From positions 1,173,501 to 1,237,500 of the forward strand of contig CM059584.1 of the NCBI GenBank assembly GCA_030407085.1: DNA of 64,000 nucleotides, written 5' to 3'. A model generated the notes under the pieces. The model did not search any database. It had not been told where the DNA came from and saw only the letters and a list, made by a program, of their open reading frames with translations. This document shows, piece after piece, positions 22,263 through 32,837 of this stretch (positions within the stretch are counted from its first letter, which is position 1; every line of letters starts with the position of its first letter). Source of the stretch: Trichopria drosophilae (Eukaryota; Arthropoda; Insecta; Hymenoptera; Diapriidae). A program made the position numbers and the translations under genes.

Positions 22263-23017
22263 TTCGCGTAAATATTGTACTCGTATTAATTACGTTATTG
22301 TAGAAAACTGGGTAGTGAGTGTCATTGTTGGACGAGTGCGTTTCGAAATTCGCGGGTGTTCGTGGTCACGGTGCCGCCGTCTCCGGCCGGAGCGGCGCTG
22401 CCCTCGCGAGTGACTGTGCGCGAGGCGATTCGCGCGCTGCTCGCCGTGAGTCAGTCGAGCTCGACAAGCGAAAGCATACGGACGTGCAATTTCTTACGCG
22501 TACGCGATCAGCCTTTCGCCACGACCGACGGAAATCGGGCAAATACTGCACTACGTGGTGCCAGGGTGAAACGCCCCTTTCGTCGATACGTTAAATGCAC
22601 CCACATGGTGCTAGGGTGAAACGCCCCTTTCGTCGATACGTTAAACGCACCCACATGGTGCTAGGGTGAAACGCCCCCTGTATACTAAAAACCTAATGTG
22701 CATTGCACCCACATGGTGCCAGGGTGAAACTCCCCTTAAATGCGTATAACCGCGGACCCCGGTCCTTCGAAACACGTACACATACGTTTATTCGCAAATG
22801 TAGACTTCTTGAGGGTTTTTTATGCCTTTGGCTTTTTTCTCCCTCTGAGCAATAAAGACGTTGTAGTCACGCTCGCTCAAACCGACGTGAATTTATTTAC
22901 TCAAACGTAAATTTCCAGTTTCCTTTCCCTTACAAAAATTTCCTTACAAAATTGAATTAACGAATCGGACAGTGTTTGGCCGGTATCGTGCAAACATGTT
23001 GTATTCGTTTTACCTGA
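22262..23017. mobile_element. CpG-rich LTR-like insertion in the I-like LINE
   Basis: About 755 bp interrupt the endonuclease between FNAHHA (23045 side) and QNTIGRQ (22250 side). It is GC- and CpG-rich over 22330-22560, has 48-bp tandem repeats, a TATAA-like box at 22744 and an AATAAA signal at 22850, which is an order of parts expected of a solo LTR on the plus strand. I could not settle exact ends or a target duplication. Confidence 0.4.
22545..22737 (+). repeat. ~48-bp tandem repeats, about four copies
   Basis: Each unit carries CACCCACATGGTGCTAGGGT and GAAACGCCCCTTTCGTCGAT followed by ACGTTAAA. The first and last copies are diverged. Confidence 0.85.
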
Positions 23018-23451
23018 GCATGGTGGGCGTTGAAATCCCCGCAGTAAATTGAGTCTAATTCATTTGGGTTAAAAATTAAATCCCAGTCTTGAATGTCTTA
23101 GTTCGAGTGAGGATGTCTGTATAAGTTAATAATTCTTATATGTCTATGTTTATTAGATATATTTATTTCTATCAGTTCGATTCCTGTTTTATTATTGAAT
23201 TTGCGAAGAACTTTATATTTAAGGTCGGGGTGTATTAGTATTACAATACCTAATGATAAGTTACCTCCTAGGGATTTGTCCATTTCCAGACCTACTATAT
23301 TATAGTTTCCCATTCTCAGTCTATCGTAATTGGCCATCCATGTCTCCGTAATGCAGAGCACCTCATAGTTAGTTAAAATTTTTTCAACTTCAAAAGTTTT
23401 ATGCAGCAGACCGCGAGCATTCCATTGCAATATTCGTAGACTGTCAGTCAT
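23017..23451 (-). pseudogene. N-terminal endonuclease of the I-like LINE
   Basis: From Met 23451: RILQWNARGLLHK (catalytic Asn), EVLCITETWM (catalytic Glu), a GNYNIVGLEMD block, GIVILIHPDLKY, RIINLYRHP and, beyond a short break, YCGDFNAHHA (about 23060-23035, catalytic Asp and Asn). These are the ordered motifs of an apurinic-type LINE endonuclease. The frame is broken at about 23098. Confidence 0.75.
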
Positions 23452-23820
23452 GGTATTATGTAATAAAATATTCAGGTTAAAATTAATAAAAATAATATGT
23501 TAATATTGATTCTTAATATAAAATAATTTAGCCTTCGTTTGTTTGCGAATTTGTTATCGTTGGGTAAAATGTTGTAGAGTAGTTTATTTATTTCGGTAAT
23601 ATAGAAAATTAGTTGATTTAAATTGATATTGTCATGCATTTTAGGGTTCGGTGAATTAATTGTCAACGTTTCGGTATTGCTATCGGAGTCGGAAAGCTCG
23701 CAGCCGTTTACTTCTGAGAACCTTTGTTTGGTACTCAGATTTCTAGTTCTTTTCCGTTTGTTTATCCCCGTTTCTGAGTATTGTAAACTGTGTGCCCACT
23801 ATTATTATAAGTCTTAGATA
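23452..23820 (-). pseudogene. ORF1 tail of the I-like LINE
   Basis: Minus-strand coding with a Ser/Asp-rich SDSDSNTETLTINSPNP stretch followed by a helical end (YITEINKLLYNIL), spaced just before the ORF2 start. Position, not motif, suggests it is the C-terminus of ORF1. Confidence 0.35.
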
Positions 23821-24195
23821 AATTTGAATGACATATCTCCCGGAAGTCTAATTAAAAACAAATTTTTCAAAAATCGTAATACTGATATTTCTTAAATTTC
23901 AAGAATTTCACACCTAAATACATATGATTGTACTATGTAAACAATTAATCACATAAAAAAAAAAGAATAATATTGCATGAACTCAGTTTTTTGTTTTTGT
24001 TAATTCTGAAAAGCAGTTCATTCGTGCACAAGAATGATCCGTAAGAATAATCAATAAAGAACACAGAAACAATCGTTATCGTAATAACACTGAATTAATA
24101 TTATGTGTGAATTTGTACTGATATGAAGGAATGCCTCACAATTAGTAACTAAGACTTTCTAATAATTATCACTAATTTTGCTACTTTTAAATTAT
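23821..24195. other. Gene-free AT-rich spacer
   Basis: No coding sequence or recognisable repeat was seen between the I-like LINE and the P-like transposase. Confidence 0.4.
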
Positions 24196-24321
24196 AGGAT
24201 TGCGGAATGCAGTGACACCCGAGAATGCGTAAGCGAAGAAAATTCTCCGCCGTGGAAGAGAACAAAAAAGTATATAATTTGAATTGTATTTATTACGAAA
24301 GTATGAAGTGAACAACAGCAC

Positions 24322-26869
24322 ATGTATAAAGTTGTAACATCTGAAAATAAATTCTGCAGATTTCTGGAGGAATGGGTCGACCAGAGCGAGAACGGCACAA
24401 AAAGTTGTACGAAACCCGAAGATCCATACGTACAAATAGAGTGCCTGAAGGCGGAAGTTCGGTATTGGCGATGTCTCTGTCAACTCTATGCTCCTTCCAA
24501 CTGCACCGATGTCGTCACCCCGCCCGAACGTGACTTAAAACTTGATGCAAGGCAGGAATCAGCCAAAAATAACGAGGAAATACGTCAGGTTATCGCTGAA
24601 AACGAACAACTGCATGCATTGGTGGAAAAGTTACATGCAAAGATAAACGCCATTGAAACTGACAAGGCTTCCATTGCAACAAAGAGCAATGAGAAATGTA
24701 TGGAGCTACTTAAATCATACTTCACAGATGGACAGATCCAATGCATCCTTCATAATCGAAAGTGGGTTCGGTGGTCCATCGACGATTACGCTTCTGCGAT
24801 TTCCCTTCGAAGCGTCAGTCCGAAGACATATCGATATCTCAGGGATAAATTGCATTATCCTTTGCCATCGTTGTCATCTCTGAGAAGATGGGCCCTCGCA
24901 AAGTTTGATGTCTCCGAAGGCTTCTTAGAGGATGTTTTGGCTGTTATGCGAGAGAAAGGCTGCATGCTGTCAACGACCGAGAAAATTACAGTCATGACCT
25001 TTGATGAAATAATCCTGTCACCGGAAATCAGTTTCGATTGTAAGTTGGAGAAGCTAGTAACCGGAAAAAAAGTCCAGGTTATTATGGTTCGCGGTTTATT
25101 CGGAAAATGGAAGCAGCCTATCTACTACAACTTCGATCAACCAATGACGAAGGATATTTTCATGCTTGCAATTGAAAAATTGCATAAATCTGGATATGAA
25201 GTTGTAGCAGCTACATCTGTCATGGGAAATCAAGGACTGCGGAAAGAACTAGGCATAACAACGGAGAATCATAGCGTCGATCATCCGTTCATTGAAGGAG
25301 GCTAGATTTTTGTATTCGCCGATGTTCCTCACCTGCTGAAGCTTCTGAGGAATCGGTTTATTGATGACGGGTTCACACTTCCAGTATGCACTAAACGTTT
25401 CACGACATCTGTATCAAAAACTTGTAACGTTGAGCAATGCAGGTGATTTGCGAGTTGCTTACATGATCACGCAGCAAACGTTGGATGCCAGAAAGTCGAC
25501 GAGACAAGCAGTGAAACCTGCAGCTCAGCTTTTCTCGCACACAGCTGGAAAAGCTATCAGATGGGCGGGCGAACGTGGGCTGTTAGATATCACTAGCACT
25601 CAGTGCACAGTTTATTCAGATTTTGTGCTAACCATTAATGACTGGTTTGATGTACACAATTCCGATCGGCAGTACGGAAATCATCCAGGAGTTAACGGGT
25701 TTTTTTTGTCTACTTGAAGAGCCAGACATCTTGTCTTCGAATGATGTCGATGTATATGAGCCAAATGAAAGTTTGAAGAAGAAAATCTTTGATGCCTTTC
25801 CAAAAGGGAATCATCATTAGTAACTCGTCTTTGAGAGATTTACACCTCTATTTGCAGAGAAAACATCCTGAGTGTAAATACATCCTCACTCGGCCCCTTC
25901 AGCAGGATATTTTAGAAAATTTCTTTGCATACATTCGAGCAATGGGTTCTTGCAAGGACCATCCATCGGCGTATGAATTTTGTTACCGCTTGCGTTGGTA
26001 TATCCTTGGTAAACACTCACATGCTGTTTTCACCATGAATACCAATACCCAAGAAGATCTGGACACAAGCTGTATGTCCTCATCCTCAGATGTCAGTAAA
26101 TTACGCAGTCCAACACCTTCCAGCGGAAATTCCGGTCGCAACCATTTCAGAGGTTGTATTGAACCCGGAACAGTATTGAACCCTGCAGCTTTCCGTGAGA
26201 GCAACGAAAACAAGGAAGAATTTCGTTTCGAAATGCCTGCAAACGATGACGGAATCCTTCTTCCGGAAGAAATCTTCAAACACATAATCGACATCGGGCC
26301 GGAAGAGTTCGCATCGGACGTCTCCAAGGAACCGACTGAACAAGAACAGGAGGAGAACGTCATTCGACAGATGACGAATTAAATATGTTCATAAAAACTC
26401 TTTTGACATCTCGACACAAACAGCTGGATGTTTCAGCGCTTCCGATGTCGTGCAGGAAGCAGGTTTGCAGTATGTTGCGGGTTTTGTTGCTCACCATTTT
26501 CGAACGAAATATCCATTCTTGGGACAACGTACCTGCAACCTTGAAGAAAACGAGGAAGACTGGGTAAAGGTGGTATCTAAAGGAGATCTCACTTATCCCT
26601 CAAAAGATCTACTGTCATTAGCGAAGGCTGTCGAGGAAAGCTTTGTACAGCTTCATGGGGAATATTTTTCAAGAGAACATGGTGTTATTCGGAAAGCCGT
26701 GGCAATGGTCAAAGGAAAACATACACCACTATCGGTCCCGGAAAATGTTTTGCCGTATTTTGTGATGACGCGCACTCACATTCGAATGAAAGAACTGAAT
26801 AGACAAGCGTATGCAATTAATGACGAAGGGAAGGAGAGAAAAATGAAAAAAATTGTTGCCACGAAATAG
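24322..26869 (+). pseudogene. P-element-like (THAP9-type) transposase pseudogene
   Basis: The frame at 24322 gives 327 codons: a Leu/Glu coiled coil (dimerisation region), RKWVRWSIDDYASAISLR, YPLPSLSSLRRWALAKF (helix-turn-helix-like), and the catalytic start MTFDEIILSPEISFD, then VIMVRGLFGKWKQPIYYNFD. After a frameshift near 25290: VPHLLKLLRNRFIDDGF, then RVAYMITQQTLDARKS and GKAIRWAGERG (25361-25717), then CKYILTRPLQQDILENFFAY with HPSAYEFCYRLRW (25880-26000), and EAGLQYVAGFVAHHFRTKYP (26450). This is the order of P-type transposases, which cut DNA with GTP as cofactor. The N-terminal THAP finger is missing and at least four frameshifts or stops are present. Confidence 0.85.
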
Positions 26870-27303
26870 TGTTTGTATTATTAGTGAAAATAACACCATT
26901 ATTCTTAAAAATGTTATATCTCATCATTGTTAAAAAGCTGTTCTAATTTCCTTCCATTAATATTCCTTCCTTGAGGAATCCTTCATATGTGCATCACACG
27001 TATATATTATAAACTATAAACTTTTGTACATTGCAAATTTCAGAACAGTAATACAGTAATGTATTTATTTATTATTATTAATTCTCATACCTGCAATTTT
27101 GCTAATATGTGTTGCGTCCAGTTATAAATAATTTATTACACTATCGCGCATTAATTTATGAAGTAGGGGGGAGCTTTGGAGTTATTGCCCCCCCCCCCCC
27201 GAAATACTTTATAATTTCAAAAGTAGTTTGTTTGTGAAAACTAATTTCTGTGTTTCTGCAGTGGAAAATTCGCAACTTTTCGAAAATGAAAAAATAAATA
27301 TCA
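26870..27303. other. Gene-free stretch after the P-like pseudogene
   Basis: AT-rich, with a run of 14 C at about 27188-27201. It may include the 3' terminal region of the P-like element; no terminal inverted repeat was identified. Confidence 0.35.
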
Positions 27304-27403
27304 TATCGACGGCTCTTAAGAAGACTGTGCCATTTCAGCTTTCCCTATGTTATTTTAAAAAGAGAAAATTAAAATGGCATAGTCTTCGTAAGAACCGTCG
27401 ATA
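27304..27403. repeat. Imperfect ~33-bp-arm hairpin
   Basis: Arms at 27304-27336 and 27371-27403 pair with about four mismatches around a 34-base loop. It has the size of a small MITE or an insect microRNA precursor; nothing decides between them. Confidence 0.5.
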
Positions 27404-27819
27404 TCTGAATTCCTTTTGTTCGAAAACAAGGTTTTGACGAAAAAAAAGAGACAAACCTCAGCATGTCAAAAATGTTTTAATATTTAATTTTAACCTATTA
27501 AATATCTAATTTTGTAATTTTCATACGTCTATTTTATTCTAATAAATTATAATGCCCATTTTATTACTGTAACACTTTCAGCAGTCGTTCTTTGAATATT
27601 CAGAATTTTAGGTACGTATTATTTTCAGTTTCAAACTAAGTGAAAGTGCTTAAAAGTATAAACTCGTTAATATTCATAATTAAATGATATCACTTATAAA
27701 ATATGAGAGTTTCTTTCAATAATCTGGATTAAGTAAGCACACAAATACATGGATGAATATTATTATGAATATGTAGGATTAACTACTGTAAGTTGTAGAT
27801 ATTTAAATATATAATAGCA
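27404..27819. other. Gene-free AT-rich spacer
   Basis: No ORF or repeat recognised. Confidence 0.35.
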
Positions 27820-28230
27820 GTTTTCGGTACAAGTGGGAAAAAGTGTTTGCAAACGTATGTGAGGGTTGTGGCACAAGCCGAAGGCGAGACTAAATGTATT
27901 TTTTTTACAAATATGGGTAAAATGCGAAAGAAAAATGTGAAAAAAGCATTTTTGTAATTGCGGGCGTAAAGTTCGTGCGTAAAGTACTTTTGATGCCTAT
28001 CTTTCGCGCCTAAAGTAAACTTTTATGCACTCCCGACGACGAAATTCGCAAAATGACCGGTCGTGCGTAAAGTTATACTTTACGCACTCAAACAGGCATC
28101 AAAACTTTACGCACTCACTTTACGCGCGCAAATACAAAAAATAGGATACCTAACACATGTGTAAAGTATAACTGTATGTATGGTTCCCGTCCCGTGCGTA
28201 AAAGTATACATTACACCCTTGTTAGGTAAT
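27820..28230. repeat. CGTAAA-palindrome repeat (copy 1)
   Basis: Opens with TTTTCGGTACAAGTG and TGAGGGTTGTGGCACAAG, shared with 58754-58840, and contains many direct and inverted GTGCGTAAAGT/ACTTTACGCAC units. It is a member of a dispersed hairpin family with further copies at 51890-52110, 57548-57975 and 58754-58982. Confidence 0.6.
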
Positions 28231-28577
28231 GTACTATTTGCCCATGATGTAACAAAAAAAAATGTAATTGTTGCTGTTAAAATTTGCAACTCTATTTTAT
28301 TAGAACTCTGCTTTATCGACCTTTTTGTAAACTTTAGATTTGTAGTTTATGCGTGAGGAATAAACCTGCATTTGTATACTACGGTTTTTCTCCCCTCCTT
28401 AGTTAGTTGTATACTGATCACCGAACGATACGATTGTGTTCGTGCTGACGGTTATTCTTTTGTATGCGATTTACTTGAATGCATTAATAAATTGTCTGCA
28501 TTTCACATTTGTATTTCGCACTGCTGGAACCTTAACAATTGGGGGAAAAAAATATTAAAAAAAAAAGGAAAGACAGA

Positions 28578-28652
28578 AACCCCGAGGACACGAACTACCG
28601 ACCTCCGGTTCCGTAAGCAAACGCTTTACCAATGGAGCCAACAAGGCTCAAA
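28578..28652 (-). pseudogene. tRNA-like sequence, degenerate
   Basis: On the minus strand GGCTCCATTGGTAAAGCG resembles an A box and GGTAGTTCGTGTCC a degenerate B box, with an anticodon-like CTTACGGAA between them. The arms do not pair well enough for a functional tRNA. It could be the head of a tRNA-derived SINE. Confidence 0.45.
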
Positions 28653-29030
28653 CGTAAAGCATCGATTGTTGATCGCATTTGTTCATCGGATAACCAAAAA
28701 ATATATTAATGTTATTATCATTCAATTAAAATAATTTACTACTAGGATGTTTTTAAATAATAATTGTTTATTAAAACATGATAAACAGTAATAATTAAAA
28801 AATTAAAATAAATGAATTTATTTCTTGGTCTTGACGGTATATTTACGAGGGGTACTTAAAGTAATAAATAATCCTTTTGGGACTCAATATTTAAAAATTG
28901 TATAAGGCCGTCTATACCAACATATTTATTGATTGTTTTTATTTAACGAGCGGCAAAGAAATTTTATAATGTTTCTCCCCAAAAACTCGAAACAATTAAT
29001 ACATTTATAAAATTACAAGTAAATTAAATG

Positions 29031-29097
29031 ATTCCGTCCAGGGTACGGCTGCTGGATCCCTGCTGAAGAGCACAACCAGCGGCCAAGTGGGAAACGC
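29031..29097 (+). ncRNA. Hammerhead ribozyme fold, degenerate
   Basis: Cleavage triplet GTC at 29036-29038; stem I CAGGG (29039-29043) with CCCTG (29058-29062) and a 14-base loop; core CTGAAGA (29063-29069); stem II CAC (29071-29073) with GTG (29087-29089) and a 13-base loop; GAA (29091-29093); stem III CGT/ACG of three pairs. The closing 10.1-11.1 pair, normally G-C, is G-G here, so activity is probably lost. Loop sizes equal those of the intact copy at 29711-29782. Confidence 0.6.
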
Positions 29098-29710
29098 TTT
29101 TTTTAACATAATAATTTTGGAATATGAATAACAGGTGGGGTTTTAGTTTCTCTTATACAATAGTAATATAAACTTTTCTGGCCATATATGCTTCCGTTAT
29201 AATCATTCGCGTTGCGTTGATATTAGAACGACGCATATTTACATTCCTTTTCCTTTATTTACATTTTGTATAAGGCCGTCTATACCAACATATTTATTGA
29301 TTGTTTTTATTTAACGAGCGGCAAAGAAATTTTATAATGTTCTCTACATGAGAACAAATAAAAACAATCAATAAATATGTTGGTATAGACGGCCTTATAC
29401 AAAATGTAAATAAAGGAAAAGGAATGTAAATATGCGTCGTTCTAATATCAACGCAACGTGAATGATTATAACGGAAGCATATATGGCCAGAAAAGTTTAT
29501 ATATATTGGAACCAATATTTGTTTATCAAAATATGATTTTATATATAGATAGCCAGAAAGATGTGAAATCATCGCTACCAGAAATCCCGATTTTACTTAC
29601 TGTATATATTTAATTTGTAGGAAACAATCGTATGTGGGTTCTGTTTCCCTCTAGCGACGGCAATTGTAATCAAATGCCTATTTCTTAATGATTAACGAAC
29701 TTTTGTTAAA

Positions 29711-29782
29711 AATATGTTTCGTCCCAGGATCCCGTTTGGACTCATCAGTAAGACGAACGAGGATCCCTGCCCTAGACATATT
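29711..29782 (-). ncRNA. Hammerhead ribozyme, type III order, complete
   Basis: Read on the minus strand from 29782: stem III AATATGT (29782-29776) pairs perfectly with ACATATT (29717-29711). The cleavage-site C is 29775, giving a GUC triplet. Stem I TAGGGC (29774-29769) pairs with GTCTTA (29754-29749) including two G-U pairs, with a 14-base loop. The core CTGATGA is 29748-29742. Stem II GTCC (29741-29738) pairs with GGAC (29724-29721), with a 13-base loop. The second core part GAA is 29720-29718. Both loops contain GGGATCCT, whose self-complementary GGATCC could form the loop-loop contact needed for fast cleavage. Every conserved core base is present. Confidence 0.85.
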
Positions 29783-30790
29783 AGATACAAAATTCGTTCT
29801 AAAAAATTACTAAGTTGAGATTTTAAATAACATTAGTAGAGGAGAAACCTACTAAAGCTATTTTAATACATAACGACTAATATGGTAAACGAGATATCGT
29901 TTTACCCAGTGCGTATATGCATTATTTTCCAGTTTTAAAATGCGAATAAGTTTTGCCGAAGCATAATAATTTCCTTCTTAACCGCTTGTTAAATAATTAT
30001 AATAAATGAATTTATTTCTTGGTCTTGACGGTATATTTACGAGGAGTAATTAAAGTAATACTATTTGTTTATCAAAATATGATTTTATATATATGTATAT
30101 AAATAGATAGCCAGAAAGATGTGAAATCATCGCTACCAGAAATCCCGATTTTACTTACTGTATATATTTAATTTATAGGAAACGAATATAAACATAAACA
30201 GTAAGTAAAATCGGGATTTCTGGTAGCGATGATTTATGTACATATATATAAAATCATATTTTGATAAACAAATCGTGGTTCCATCACAAACCCAAAAGGA
30301 TTATTTATTACTTTAATTACCCCTCGTAAATATACCGTCAAGACCAAGAAATAAATTCATTTATTTTAATTATTTAACAAGCGGTTAAGAAGGAAAATAT
30401 TATGATTCGGCAAAACTTATTCGCATGATAAACAGTAACATTGAAGTTACCATTTATGCTGTACTTTCGATATTATTTTCGTGCTTTATTGTCATGAAAG
30501 TTTAATTAAAACTTAAATGGGGATTATTTAATCACAAATTTGATATTTTACAATTGCCATTACTTTAAAAAACGTATACCGTATTTTATCTGCATTGTAA
30601 CTGAAAAATAAGAGTTTGCCTGTTTGTATGTGTAAAAAAAAAATATTTATCAAAATTCTTGATAAATATTTCAACGAACATATTTTACGCCGATATTGAC
30701 AAAAATAGTTTGTTTCTAGAATATTGTTAAACAATAATTTATTAATATTTAACAACAAAAGTTAGATTGATAATAGCAATGTCATTTTAA

Positions 30791-31191
30791 CCCTTAAAGC
30801 GCCCTGGGGGTACTGGGAGACCCCACAAATAAATATTACATTTTTTTCCCTTTTAAAGCTGCACTTTTACAGCATTTTTTATCTTAAAGAGCTATATTTC
30901 AAGAGGCACAAGTTAAATTTTTAGGACAAAATATTGAACATTGGCTGAGTTACGATTTTTTTGGTGAAAAACGTCACTTTTGTATTTCATTTTTTATAAC
31001 GAGCACCAATAATTTTTTTATCAAGATAACTTATCTACGCGGTAAAGTGATACTTGAAGAGTATCCAATAATTTTGTTGAGACGAAATAACGAAAACTGT
31101 CCGCGCAGGACTATATTATCTTCGGATTGGGGTCTATCACGACCCCACATGGCGCTTTGTGTTATTTTTATATAGGGTGTCGCTTTAAGGT
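30791..31191. mobile_element. piggyBac-type MITE (TTAA target)
   Basis: TTAA at 30787-30790 and 31192-31195 flanks termini CCCTTAAAGCGCC and its diverged complement GTCGCTTTAAGGT. GGGGTC/GACCCC stretches near each end are common in piggyBac-like elements. No ORF. Confidence 0.6.
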
Positions 31192-31392
31192 TTAAAATGC
31201 TACGATTTTGCCGTTAACGTTTCAATTGGCTGATGCATGTATCACGTGTGTCGCGACACCCAATGCCCTGATTGATATAGCCAACATAAAAACATAACAT
31301 TTTGTTTCTCCGCAGTTGCCAAAATTCCCTGTGTTTCTCGGCGATTCGTGGGAGAGATAAACGATTTTAGAGAGAGAAGGCGAAACTACATA

Positions 31393-31699
31393 CAGTGGCC
31401 CTCCCTTTATTTTAACTTTTCGAGTCAAGGAAGATGGCGGCTTCTTCCCTTATTTTACCGCTTCCCCTCATCCTCACCTCTGGCAATATGAGAGAATAAA
31501 AACGGAGAGAGGAGATATAGTGGCGTCTTTCTTCACTTGTATGCGCAAGCGCAAACAGCAATCCGCACTCTTGAACACTTTGAAATGGTGAATGGTGGGG
31601 GAACTCATGAGGGGAAGAAGTTAACATAAGGGACGGAAAAAAGTTAAAATAAAGGACGCAGTTAAAATAAGAGGAGTTAAAATAAGGGAAGGACCACTG
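31393..31699. mobile_element. pogo-type MITE (TA target)
   Basis: A 307-bp element bounded by TA, starting CAGTGGCCCTCCCTTTATTT and ending with the complement of CAGTGGTCCTTCCCTTATTT. The motif AGTTAAAATAAGGGA is repeated near the ends, the pattern known from pogo/Tigger elements. A perfect TISU/YY1 motif, GAAGATGGCGGC, is at 31430-31441. Confidence 0.7.
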
Positions 31700-32833
31700 T
31701 ACCGAGCACACCATGTATACTTCCACCATGGTTCTGACGACTATTTTAAAGCCTTCTACTCCCACTACCTGTGTCAAATATGTCCTGCCGTTTGAAAATG
31801 ATTACAGTCGTGCAACTTATAAAGTACAATTTGAATTTTCTCTGGGTCGAAAAGGACCCATGCATCGGGATTAAGGGTTAAGAATAGTTCCCTTTTTTGA
31901 AAATCTCATGAATTTAACTCCACTAGTTACAATAGTTTTTTTGTTTCAATGTTAGGTGATCTTAGTTCCATATAATTTGTAATAATTTTATCGAAAGCCG
32001 TTGCTTATGAGTAACGGTCTTGGTTTCTGAGTTTACCGAATAAAATTTCAATTATAATACGAAATTTATAATCAAGATTATCTCCGGTTATTTAGTGTAT
32101 TTTGTCTTTCCACACTCCTTATAGTCCAATAAAAATGTAAACTATCCCTTACATTGGTAGCAAAAACTCCCACGCTGTTCTAAAAAACCTTAAATTTAAA
32201 AAACCAATGCAGCTGTAAAATTTATTTTAATTATTTCATTATTTTATAAATAAAAATAAACACATTATCTGTAAAGTACAAAAAATGTAAAAAAATGCAG
32301 AACTCATTTTTCTAGAAACAATTAATATGAATAGAAAGAAATCAGATATTTCAGTAAAATTGTCATTTTGCCAATTCAAAAACTCCTTTTGTGGGGTCTA
32401 AAAAAGTTTAATTAAAATATGTTCTGATAATTGAGACAGAGGCTTTGCGTATAGTTTTTACAATAGCAAGCACTGTAAAAAATGAAAATGTTATTTTATC
32501 ATGTACCATGTAAGTAAATTACGAAAGTCAGTCTAAGAGTTTATATTTCAAATTTACAAAGTTAAGGGGAATATAAATGTTCAATTTATTTATAAATTTA
32601 CGACCTCATATGGAAACTTAGAGGTTGTGTCTTAAATTTACATATTTATTTGCATATATTTTCTTCTATTTATATATTTCTTCTGGATTAAGACATAACA
32701 AATATTCCAATTAAATTTAAGTAATACTGATTTTACATTCTTTAGATAATTATAATACGAGTAATCAAAATAATTTATTTCATATAAGAACGAGTTTATT
32801 AAATTGCACATCTGGTGCATTGACAAGTCATTT
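31700..32833. other. Gene-free AT-rich stretch
   Basis: No coding or repeat structure was recognised between the pogo MITE and the next piggyBac-type MITE. Confidence 0.4.
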
Positions 32834-32837
32834 TTAA

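Larger units (their letters stand above)
19399..23820 (-). mobile_element. Decayed I-like LINE, interrupted by a Penelope element and an LTR-like insert
   Basis: Minus-strand pieces in order are the ORF1 tail (23472-23820), endonuclease (23017-23451 and 22080-22262), linker, RT (20695-21410) and thumb (19399-19703). The thumb joins the RT in frame once the Penelope insertion is removed (RGLS to IATHKTKF across TGGATAGAC). An insert of about 750 bp splits the endonuclease. The RNase H-bearing fragment at 9747-11148 is plausibly its 3' end, displaced by the LINE at 11152-19240. It is the oldest layer of this nest. Confidence 0.7.
28740..30440. repeat. Nested foldback cluster with hammerhead ribozymes
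   Basis: Several blocks recur in direct and inverted order. One (TCTTGACGGTATATTTACGA) is at 28820, 30019 and inverted at 30330. One (AAGGCCGTCTATACCAACAT) is at 28902, 29271 and inverted at 29375. One with GGCCATATATGCTTCCG is at 29180 and inverted at 29475. One with CGCTACCAGAAATCCCG is at 29573, 30132 and inverted at 30207. One with GTTTTGCCGAAGC is at 29950 and inverted at 30410. Two palindromes result, centred near 29343 and 30187. No ORF is present. It is probably non-autonomous mobile DNA of one family, rearranged. Confidence 0.75.

Noticed and set aside
24192..24483. Minus-strand frames at the start of the P-like pseudogene
   Set aside because: Antisense shadows of the transposase coding region and its leader.
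28578..28652. Functional tRNA gene
   Set aside because: The B box is altered and the anticodon and acceptor arms do not pair.
29294..29572. 92-codon minus-strand frame in the foldback cluster
   Set aside because: It crosses the centre of a palindrome; repeats explain it.
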